Source: Bacteroidales bacterium
GTDB taxonomy: Bacteria > Bacteroidota > Bacteroidia > Bacteroidales > JALTDM01
Length of the DNA: 13,415 bases
Direction of reading: 5' to 3'
Assembly: GCA_027074135.1 (NCBI GenBank)
Contig: JALTDM010000028.1
Coordinates: forward strand, 1 to 13,415
Positions 1-6,022 of this stretch are shown one piece after another. A model generated the notes under the pieces. The model was not told the DNA's origin. It saw only the letters and a program-made list of their open reading frames with translations, and ran no database searches. Position numbers and translations under genes: made by a program. Each line of letters begins with the position of its first letter. The stretch's first letter is position 1.

Positions 1-129
1 ACTACCAAAAAAGCCGTAAAAAATGCAGGCTTGAGATTGGATATTGCAGCACCTACTCAGCAGGCAAAATCTATGGTTGAGGCTTTGGACCAATTTCTTA
101 AAGCTAATTTAAAAGAAGCAAAAGCCTAG
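1..129 (+). CDS. hemD: Uroporphyrinogen-III synthase, C-terminal fragment (5' end outside window)
   Basis: An open frame enters from the left edge and ends at TAG 127-129, leaving 42 residues. The visible stretch TKKAVKNAGLRLDIAAPT, followed by a helix ending in an acidic/Lys tail, resembles the last part of bacterial uroporphyrinogen-III synthases, where a T-x-x-A-x-x-x-G-L segment precedes a P-T/N turn and the final helix. That enzyme closes hydroxymethylbilane to uroporphyrinogen III in tetrapyrrole (heme) synthesis, in the cytoplasm. Context supports the call: in many Bacteroidota a hemD-type gene lies directly upstream of rnpA, as here, with only 16 bp between this stop and the likely rnpA ATG. 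Too little is visible to check active-site residues, so the call rests on C-terminal similarity plus gene order. Confidence 0.75.
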   Translation, partial: TTKKAVKNAGLRLDIAAPTQQAKSMVEALDQFLKANLKEAKA

Positions 130-145
130 TGGTGCTTAGTTGTCA

Positions 146-535
146 ATGAAAAAATACGGACTCTCGAAATCTGAACGAATAAAAACCAGAAGAGAAGTTA
201 AGCTACTATTTGAGGGAAAAATAAATTCTATTGATTCTTTTCCGTTGAAAGTCCTTTATCGGTGGGAAGAACTTGCCGAAGGAGAAAAGCCTGTTGCAAA
301 AATAATGGTTTCTGTGCCACACAAAAGAATTAAACGGGCTGTAAAAAGAAATCTAATAAAACGCAGGACAAGGGAGGCTTACCGTATAAATAAGGAAATA
401 ATTACCGGAAAAATAAACGAGCGGAATCAGAAACTTCTTATTGTTTTTGTTTATGTTTCTTCTTCAGTAAAAGATTTTGACACAATAAAAAAGGCGGTAA
501 TTACCGCCTTGAATAAAATTGCTAACCTCGCTTAA
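146..535 (+). CDS. rnpA: Ribonuclease P protein component
   Basis: A 129-residue protein of normal length for RnpA, the small basic subunit that helps the RNase P RNA mature tRNA 5' ends. It starts MKKYGLSKSERIKTRREV, the usual family opening. It carries the conserved basic RNA-binding helix at residues 65-80 (AVKRNLIKRRTREAYR), in which the second Arg of the classical RNR triplet is Leu. V-S-V-P at 56-59 is the usual strand before it. The frame is also open from a TTG at 140, two codons earlier, but ATG 146 matches the family start. It follows hemD by 16 bp and is probably co-transcribed with it. The 3' end overlaps the convergent proline dehydrogenase gene by 14 bp. Codons 116-122 form a perfect palindrome that looks like the terminator of that opposing gene. 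yidD, which often follows rnpA, is absent here. Confidence 0.95.
   Translation: MKKYGLSKSERIKTRREVKLLFEGKINSIDSFPLKVLYRWEELAEGEKPVAKIMVSVPHKRIKRAVKRNLIKRRTREAYRINKEIITGKINERNQKLLIVFVYVSSSVKDFDTIKKAVITALNKIANLA
487..510 (-). terminator. Intrinsic terminator of the proline dehydrogenase transcript, inside rnpA
   Basis: Bases 491-510 are a perfect 20-bp palindrome, AAGGCGGTAATTACCGCCTT, able to form an 8-bp stem with an AATT loop. Read on the minus strand it ends in a run of six T (487-492), the classical Rho-independent layout, 11 nt after the proline dehydrogenase stop. On the plus strand the hairpin is followed by GAATAAAATT, so it is not a good terminator in that direction. It lies wholly within the rnpA reading frame. 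Confidence 0.75.
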
Positions 536-1436
536 ACAGTGCTTTAACAATATCTCCTGCTATTTTGGGATTTTCTTTCAGTCTTCTTGTAGAGTAGCCG
601 AACCAATCTTCGCCGAAAGGAACATATACTCTCATTTTGTATCCTTTTTCCACTATTGAGCGGCGAAGTTCGGGCGTTACACCGTAAAGCATCTGGAATT
701 CAAACATATCATTGCTTACATTGTATTTGTCAATGAGTTCGTAAGCCTTATCTACCAAATATTTATCGTGTGTAGCTATGCCTACATATTCGCCGTGAGA
801 GAGCAAAAATTCAAGGTCTTCCAAGTAATGTTTTCTTATTTCTTCTTTGTCTTTGTAAGCTATCTCGGCGGGTTCTACATAAATTCCTTTACATAGCCTG
901 TAATTATTTATCATTCCGTCTTTGTGAAAACGTTCGTAAAGCATTTTCAAGTCGTTAAGGGTTCTTTTCAGATATGCTTGGAAAACAATGCCAACATTGT
1001 TTGGAAATTCCGGTTTAAGTTTGGAATATAGTTCTATTTCCAAGTCGGTGCAAGGCGAATCTTCCATATCCAATCTAACAAAATTATTGTATTCGGCAGC
1101 TTTTTTTACAATTTCCCGGATATTGTGGTATGCTTCTTCTTTGTTGAGCAGTAGTCCGAACATTGTCGGTTTTACCGAATAATTACCTTTTATGCCTGCT
1201 TTTTGGGTTTCTTCTATTATGTTGAGGTATGCTTCTTTATTCTTTGTTGCTTCGTTCAGGTCTTTTATAAATTCACCCAACAAGTCTATTGTAACCAAAA
1301 CTCCTTGGCTGTTTAGCTCCTTTGACACCCTTATGGCATCTTCAAGTTTGCTGCCTGCAATGTACCTTTTAGAGAAGATCCACACTAACTTTTTAGGCAT
1401 TAATGGAACTATGCTTGCAATGATTTTATTAAGCAT
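522..1436 (-). CDS. Proline dehydrogenase, monofunctional, FAD-dependent
   Basis: A 304-residue protein, the size of the short monofunctional proline dehydrogenases (about 300 aa). These oxidise L-proline to pyrroline-5-carboxylate with FAD and pass electrons to quinone. Family motifs appear in order: LNSQGVLVTIDLLGE (41-55), SVKPTMFG (87-94), RLDMEDS (121-127), VFQAYLKRT (151-159), RLCKG (180-184), ATHD (221-224), FEFQMLYG (245-252) and the substrate-binding YSTRRLKENP (281-290), whose Arg284-Arg285 pair grips the proline carboxylate in this family. There is no signal peptide and no fused P5C dehydrogenase domain, so the second step must be coded elsewhere. It is the last gene of the minus-strand run, 77 bp after the sugar transferase. 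A candidate -7 box at 1462-1469 may give it its own transcript. It converges on rnpA with a 14-bp overlap. Confidence 0.93.
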   Translation of the reverse strand: MLNKIIASIVPLMPKKLVWIFSKRYIAGSKLEDAIRVSKELNSQGVLVTIDLLGEFIKDLNEATKNKEAYLNIIEETQKAGIKGNYSVKPTMFGLLLNKEEAYHNIREIVKKAAEYNNFVRLDMEDSPCTDLEIELYSKLKPEFPNNVGIVFQAYLKRTLNDLKMLYERFHKDGMINNYRLCKGIYVEPAEIAYKDKEEIRKHYLEDLEFLLSHGEYVGIATHDKYLVDKAYELIDKYNVSNDMFEFQMLYGVTPELRRSIVEKGYKMRVYVPFGEDWFGYSTRRLKENPKIAGDIVKALFKRG

Positions 1437-1461
1437 TTTGTTCAGATTTTATTATTTGCTT

Positions 1462-1469
1462 CAAAAATA
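1462..1469 (-). promoter_or_regulatory. Candidate Bacteroidota -7 box for proline dehydrogenase
   Basis: On the minus strand this reads TATTTTTG, fitting TAnnTTTG, 25 bp upstream of the ATG. I see no TTTG or TTG at the expected -33 distance. In a sequence this T-rich the match may be chance. If real, the gene could be transcribed apart from the glycan genes upstream. Confidence 0.35.
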
Positions 1470-1513
1470 CTTAAAGTTTTGATTTAGTAAGTGATTTTAG
1501 GAAATTAATATTT

Positions 1514-2938
1514 TTATTTACCTTTCCCTTTAACTATAATTAAGATTGTGTAAATCAGTATTTTGAAGTCGGCAAACAGAGACATGTTTTCAAGGTAAAT
1601 AAGGTCGTATTTGAGGCGTTCTATCATCTCGTCTACATTTGAAGCGTATCCGAATTTCACTTGTCCCCAAGATGTGATACCGGGTCTTACTTTGTGCAAG
1701 TGAACATAATACGGAGCTTTTTTTACAATCTGGTCAATAAAAAATTGTCTTTCGGGTCTGGGTCCTACCAAAGACATGTCACCTTTGATTACATTCCAAA
1801 AGTTCGGTATTTCGTCCATTCTGGTTTTGCGTAAGAAGCGTCCTATGGGTGTAATTCTTTTGTCGTTTTCGCTTGCAAGTGCCGGTCCGTTTTTTTCCGC
1901 ATCAACGTACATTGTACGGAATTTGTAAATCATAAACGGATTACCATATCTTCCTATTCTTTCTTGCTTGAAGAAAATAGGACCCTTTGAGGTGCCCTTA
2001 ATTATTATTGCCAAAACTAAAAATAGCGGGGAAGAAAGTGTTAATGCTGCTATTGAGAATGATATATCAATAACTCTTTTGAGGTTTGCTTGCCATTCCT
2101 GCATAATTTCTTTAGGAATAACTATAAGAGGTTCCCCGTAAAGCGAAGACATTTTTGCTTTACCTGTAAGTACATCATACATTGAGGGTATTATTTTGAT
2201 ATTTACGTCTATGATGCTTAGAATATTAAGTATTTCTTCTATTTTCTCGTGTTCGGTGGTTTCTATTGCAATTATTACATCTTCTACGTTGTATTTTTTT
2301 ATTGTTTCTTTAAGGTCTTCGATGTGACCGAGAGAGGGAAGATGTTCTTCCAAAATGTGGTCATTGTTTTTGTTTACTTTTACAAATCCTATGAATTTAA
2401 AACCTGCAGATTTTTTTGCGTTTGTGAGCTTTTGGTACAGGTCCAATGCTTTTTGATTACTGCCTATTATAATTGTGTTGAACCCAAGTTTGCGGTTTTT
2501 GATTTTGTTGCTGGTAATTGATGTGATTATAATTCTGGGTATGTATGTCAATAAAAATTGTAGCGAAAACAATACTAAAAAAGAATCGTAATAATTTTTG
2601 TACGTTACTACTTCATCGTCAAGAATCAGCAAAAAGAAAATAAATATTACACCAACCAATGTTAAGAAAAAGCTTTGCCACAGTTCTTGCAGCCTTGATC
2701 GCCTGTAAACTTCTTTGTAAAAGCCTGCTATATAGTAAATTGTAAACCAAAAGAGAGGTATAGTTAGAAGTGCTGCAAAAAATTTCACACCGAAATTAAG
2801 CGGGATCTCATAACCAAATTTTTGTGTTTCAATAATTATTTTTCGGTAGGAATAAAAGAGTGTCCAAGCAAGTGCAGAGCCTAATATGTCAAAAAAAATG
2901 TATAAAAATCTTTGTCTACTATATTTAGCACTTTTCAT
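1514..2938 (-). CDS. Polyprenyl-phosphate sugar-1-phosphate transferase (WbaP/WcaJ type)
   Basis: A 474-residue membrane protein with the full architecture of polyisoprenyl-phosphate hexose-1-phosphate transferases. These move a sugar-1-phosphate from a nucleotide sugar to undecaprenyl phosphate, the first step of an exopolysaccharide, O-antigen or glycoprotein glycan. The N-terminal third has about four hydrophobic segments (near 11-30, 50-72, 88-107, 118-140). A Rossmann-like CoA-binding-type domain follows (about 152-255), then a hydrophobic re-entrant segment (289-313) and the catalytic domain (about 315-470). Diagnostic motifs are FFKQERIGRYG (322-332), YKFRTMYVDAE (338-348), the catalytic Asp375-Glu376 in RMDEIPNFWNV, KGDMSLVGPRPE (385-396) and RPGITSWGQV (418-427). 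It starts 10 bp after the lipoprotein stop, so the two are almost certainly co-transcribed. Which sugar it uses cannot be read from the sequence. Confidence 0.93.
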   Translation of the reverse strand: MKSAKYSRQRFLYIFFDILGSALAWTLFYSYRKIIIETQKFGYEIPLNFGVKFFAALLTIPLFWFTIYYIAGFYKEVYRRSRLQELWQSFFLTLVGVIFIFFLLILDDEVVTYKNYYDSFLVLFSLQFLLTYIPRIIITSITSNKIKNRKLGFNTIIIGSNQKALDLYQKLTNAKKSAGFKFIGFVKVNKNNDHILEEHLPSLGHIEDLKETIKKYNVEDVIIAIETTEHEKIEEILNILSIIDVNIKIIPSMYDVLTGKAKMSSLYGEPLIVIPKEIMQEWQANLKRVIDISFSIAALTLSSPLFLVLAIIIKGTSKGPIFFKQERIGRYGNPFMIYKFRTMYVDAEKNGPALASENDKRITPIGRFLRKTRMDEIPNFWNVIKGDMSLVGPRPERQFFIDQIVKKAPYYVHLHKVRPGITSWGQVKFGYASNVDEMIERLKYDLIYLENMSLFADFKILIYTILIIVKGKGK

Positions 2939-2948
2939 ACCCCTTTGC

Positions 2949-3863
2949 TTAATAATAAATTATTGTTACGTTATCAATACTAATTTTGCTATTGCTTATG
3001 GTATCCGGTTTTTCTGCACCTATGTAAAATTTAAATTTAAAAGCATTTGCATTATCATTTACATATTTGGTAAGATCCACATAGATTCTATTGTATCCAT
3101 TAGGGTGCGGGTTTATTATTTCAAGTGGAGCTTCAATGAGTTGGCTGGTTTTATAAACGAAAAGACCCACTTCAAATTCTTGAGTATTCATATAATCCAG
3201 TTCTGCATAAATTTTACTACCGTTTGTGGGGAAATAAAAGTCGTCTAATGTAACACATTGAAATTTAGGACGTTCTGTTGTTAAGTAAATGTTCCCAACA
3301 TAATTATCCGGACCAATTAAACTATCTTCTTGTACTATTATATTTGTATCGCTTTGTGTAGTTTTTTCAAATTTATAACCTTGTGCCAGTCCGGCAAAGT
3401 GTTCTGTCCATATATTCAGTCCGTCTTTATATTTAAAATGGGGTCTAAGCACGTATGTATGCAAAGGTGTTAATAGTGTGTCGAATTCATAATAATCAAA
3501 AAAAGGATAAATGTCACGTGTTGTTGAGATGCCGTTTACTTTTATTCCGGGCATTATCACAACATTGGTCTTCCCTGTATTTTTGCCTATCACAGGGAAA
3601 AGAGCGGGGAGCTCAAATGTCCCTACCCTGTCTCCGTTTACAGTAACCCAAACATCAGAAATATTGTGTAGCTGCGGATATTGTGTATCGTAATCTACAA
3701 AAACGGAATCAATTTTAAAATATGCAGGTATTTCTTCATCGGGATCAATTATATTACACGATGAAAGAATAAATATAAAAATGCTTATTATAATCGGTAA
3801 GTATTTCAAGTGTAAAAAACCTCTTTCTTTTATAGTTTTAAATAAGAACGTTAAATTCTTCAT
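2949..3863 (-). CDS. Lipoprotein of unknown function in a glycan operon
   Basis: I do not recognise the family. The 304-residue product has a hydrophobic segment (about 22-33) ending in the lipobox LSSC, with Cys36 as the likely lipidated residue, so it should be an envelope lipoprotein. The following NIIDPDEE is acidic, which in Bacteroidota is compatible with surface-exposed lipoproteins. The rest is rich in beta-prone, aromatic and Asn/Asp residues (for example HNISDVWVTVNGDRVG and the final SISIDNV-type strands). It suggests one or two beta-sandwich domains, perhaps carbohydrate-binding, but no motif proves this. The ATG lies 4 bp after the upstream dehydrogenase stop, implying translational coupling. 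It gives an unusually long basic n-region. A TTG at 3809-3807 (residue 19), with AAAGAGG 10 nt upstream of it, would give a typical 18-residue lipoprotein signal and is a real alternative start. Confidence 0.85.
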   Translation of the reverse strand: MKNLTFLFKTIKERGFLHLKYLPIIISIFIFILSSCNIIDPDEEIPAYFKIDSVFVDYDTQYPQLHNISDVWVTVNGDRVGTFELPALFPVIGKNTGKTNVVIMPGIKVNGISTTRDIYPFFDYYEFDTLLTPLHTYVLRPHFKYKDGLNIWTEHFAGLAQGYKFEKTTQSDTNIIVQEDSLIGPDNYVGNIYLTTERPKFQCVTLDDFYFPTNGSKIYAELDYMNTQEFEVGLFVYKTSQLIEAPLEIINPHPNGYNRIYVDLTKYVNDNANAFKFKFYIGAEKPDTISNSKISIDNVTIIYY

Positions 3864-3867
3864 TTTA

Positions 3868-4848
3868 TTATCCCAAAGATATTTCTGTTTTTCTTATTTG
3901 TTTATCTATTTCATCTGCTACTTTTAAGGCACTATAACCTTCGTCAATGGTAACCGGTGTCTTTTTATCGTATTTAATTGCGTTACAAAATTCAGTTAAT
4001 TCTTCTTTTATAGCATTATTTTCTTTAACTTCAGGGTTTGTATAATAAATCTGTTTTTTGCCTTTGGGTGTGTCTATATATATTCCGAAAGGATTATCTT
4101 CTTTTTCAACATCTTTCATTTTTATGATCTCCACTTTTTTGTCAAGTAAATCAGCTACTAAGTAAGCATTTTTTTGGAACATTCGCATTTTCCTCATTTT
4201 TTTTAATGAAATACGGCTTGCCGTAAGGTTTGCAACAGCTCCATTGTCAAATTCTATTCTAGCATTAGCAATATCTACGGTATCGCTTACAACAGCCACA
4301 CCGCTTGAACTTATTCGCTTAATACGACTATTTGTTATGGTTAAAGTGAGATCAATGTCGTGAATCATCAAATCGTAAACAACTGAAACATCTGTACCTC
4401 GGGGATTGAATTGTGCCAGTCTGTGTATTTCAATAAACATTGGTTTGTCAATATATTCTTTTACGGTAAGGAATGCCGGATTGAAGCGTTCTACATGTCC
4501 AACCTGGGCTTTAATATCGGCTTCATAAGAAAGTTTTACGATTTGTTCGGCTTCTTCGGTAGAGGCGGCTACGGGTTTTTCTATAAAGATGTGTTTTTGC
4601 TTTTTTATGGCTTGCTTGGCAATTTCAAAGTGGGTGGTCGTTGGGGTTACTATGTCAACTGCATCAACTTTGTTTAGCAATTCGTCTAATGTTTTGAAAC
4701 TTTTTATTCCAAACTCGTTTTCTACTTTTTTTGCATTTTCGGTATCAATATCATAAAATCCGATAAGGTTGGCTTCCTCAATTTCTTTTAGAAGTTTTAT
4801 ATGTATTTTGCCAAGATGTCCTGCACCTATTACACCTATTTTTATCAT
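3868..4848 (-). CDS. Gfo/Idh/MocA-family sugar-nucleotide dehydrogenase, GnnA-like
   Basis: A 326-residue NAD(P)-dependent oxidoreductase. The N-terminal Rossmann fold has IGVIGAGHLGKIH (4-16) and a mid-domain IVTPTTTH (66-73). The family EKP signature follows (90-92, Lys91), and the C-terminal domain has the catalytic-type DLMIHDIDL segment (159-167, with His163 and Asp164). The stretches GHVERFNPAF (117-126), DIANARIEF (192-200) and ANLTASRISLKKMRK (206-220) strongly resemble the subgroup that includes GnnA, the UDP-GlcNAc 3-dehydrogenase, which with the aminotransferase GnnB makes the 3-amino sugar used for amide-linked lipid A. I see no gnnB nearby, so that substrate is inference. It may supply a modified sugar to the transferase two genes on. 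It is the first gene of the four-gene run, with a good -7 box 28 bp upstream of the ATG. Confidence 0.87.
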   Translation of the reverse strand: MIKIGVIGAGHLGKIHIKLLKEIEEANLIGFYDIDTENAKKVENEFGIKSFKTLDELLNKVDAVDIVTPTTTHFEIAKQAIKKQKHIFIEKPVAASTEEAEQIVKLSYEADIKAQVGHVERFNPAFLTVKEYIDKPMFIEIHRLAQFNPRGTDVSVVYDLMIHDIDLTLTITNSRIKRISSSGVAVVSDTVDIANARIEFDNGAVANLTASRISLKKMRKMRMFQKNAYLVADLLDKKVEIIKMKDVEKEDNPFGIYIDTPKGKKQIYYTNPEVKENNAIKEELTEFCNAIKYDKKTPVTIDEGYSALKVADEIDKQIRKTEISLG

Positions 4849-4875
4849 TATAAGAGGTTATGTTTGTTTGTGTTA

Positions 4876-4883
4876 CAAATGTA
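4876..4883 (-). promoter_or_regulatory. Candidate -7 box for the dehydrogenase/lipoprotein/transferase run
   Basis: Minus-strand TACATTTG is an exact TAnnTTTG match, 28 bp from the ATG, placing the transcript start near 4870 with a short leader. It sits between the korB terminator and the dehydrogenase start, where a promoter is needed. No clear -33 TTTG is visible at 19-21 bp. Confidence 0.5.
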
Positions 4884-4907
4884 TAGTATTTTTTGCTTGG
4901 TAGATAT

Positions 4908-4950
4908 AAAAAAGGCTGTTCCGTACAAAAATAACGGACAGCCTTTTTTT
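4908..4950 (-). terminator. Symmetric intrinsic terminator after korB
   Basis: The arms 4914-4924 (GGCTGTTCCGT) and 4934-4943 (ACGGACAGCC) form a 10-bp stem with one bulged T and a 9-nt loop. They are flanked by six A on the left (4908-4913) and seven T on the right (4944-4950). On the minus strand this gives a GC-rich hairpin plus a T run 22 nt after the korB stop. The flanks make it work on paper in both directions, although no plus-strand gene is nearby. Confidence 0.85.
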
Positions 4951-4972
4951 ACGGAATTTATATTTATTTTAC

Positions 4973-6016
4973 TTACTTAATTTCCCAAGTATTACCTGAG
5001 TTAAGTAAGTCTTGAACTGTTTTAATTTTTGATTTTTGTCTGATTTCATCGATTTGTTTTTCCATTAATTCATCATATGTGGGTCTGCTAACATCACGAA
5101 TTACTCCCATTGCTATAGGATATTCCGGATAACTCATAGTTGCTAGCATTAAGTGCAAGCCGAGATTATCTGTTTTTGCATCGTGAACAAGTATATCTTT
5201 TTCGGTAATACCGTTTTCTCCTATTTTAACTACTTTTAATCTTTCATTTTCGAGAATAAGTCCTTTGTCGTTATTCTCACCGAAAATCATGGGTTCACCG
5301 TGTTTTAACCAAATTTGTCTTTCTTTTCTAGTTTCTTTATTTGTTATTTCTGCATGAGCTCCGTTATTGTATATTACGCAATTTTGCAATACTTCAACAA
5401 CAGATGTTCCCTTATGGTATTCCGCAGCTTTATAAACTTCAACAGATTCTTTTATATATGCATCAATTGTTCTTGCGAAAAAACTTCCGTTTGCTCCCAA
5501 TACCAATTGTCCAACATTGAAAGGTCTTTCAATTGTTCCGTAAGGTGATGTTTTTGTTATTTGACCGAAACGGCTTGTCGGTGAATATTGTCCTTTTGTT
5601 AATCCATAAATTTCGTTATTGAAAAGTATAATATTCAAATCTATATTTCTTCTACATTCATGAATTAAATGATTTCCACCGATTGCAAGTCCATCACCGT
5701 CACCTGTAATTTGCCAAACTGACATATCCGGTCTTGCTGTTTTAAATCCTGAAGAGATGGCTCCAGCTCTTCCATGAATAGTATGAAATCCGTAAACATC
5801 AACATAATATGGGAATCTTGAGGAACATCCGATCCCTGAGATTACAGCTATTTTTTCTTTCGGGATACCTAGCTCAGACCAAGTTTTAAGTATTGCGTTA
5901 TAAATGGCGTGGTCACCACATCCCGGACACCATCTTACTTCTTGGTCACTTTTATATTCAGTAGGTTTTAAATTTACCTTCTTATATAAATTTTCTTTTG
6001 TTATTGTTGTTGCCAT
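4973..6016 (-). CDS. korB: 2-oxoacid:ferredoxin oxidoreductase, beta subunit
   Basis: A 347-residue TPP-binding subunit of a 2-oxoacid:ferredoxin oxidoreductase, most likely the 2-oxoglutarate enzyme (2-oxoglutarate + CoA + oxidised ferredoxin to succinyl-CoA + CO2 + reduced ferredoxin). The [4Fe-4S] ligands can be placed as Cys30 and Cys33 (WCPGCGDH), Cys64 (GIGCSSR) and Cys213 (LQNCVIYN). The TPP/Mg site is GDGDGLAIGGNH (105-116) with NNEIYGLTKGQYSPTS (133-148). The length fits the beta subunits of two-subunit enzymes (about 340 aa) and is longer than typical pyruvate beta subunits. Choosing 2-oxoglutarate over other 2-oxoacids rests on overall KorB-like sequence and pairing with a fused alpha subunit. 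It starts 6 bp after korA stops and shares its transcript, and a strong terminator follows. Confidence 0.93.
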   Translation of the reverse strand: MATTITKENLYKKVNLKPTEYKSDQEVRWCPGCGDHAIYNAILKTWSELGIPKEKIAVISGIGCSSRFPYYVDVYGFHTIHGRAGAISSGFKTARPDMSVWQITGDGDGLAIGGNHLIHECRRNIDLNIILFNNEIYGLTKGQYSPTSRFGQITKTSPYGTIERPFNVGQLVLGANGSFFARTIDAYIKESVEVYKAAEYHKGTSVVEVLQNCVIYNNGAHAEITNKETRKERQIWLKHGEPMIFGENNDKGLILENERLKVVKIGENGITEKDILVHDAKTDNLGLHLMLATMSYPEYPIAMGVIRDVSRPTYDELMEKQIDEIRQKSKIKTVQDLLNSGNTWEIK

Positions 6017-6022
6017 GATAAA

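Noticed and set aside
491..511. Same palindrome as terminator of rnpA itself
   Set aside because: It lies before the rnpA stop and lacks a T run on the plus strand, so stopping there would truncate the message.
988..1482. Plus-strand open frames opposite proline dehydrogenase
   Set aside because: They are antisense to a gene with full family motifs and show no recognisable protein features.
3455..3693. Overlapping plus-strand open frames opposite the lipoprotein gene
   Set aside because: Two short frames overlap each other and are antisense to the lipoprotein gene, with no motifs or start context.
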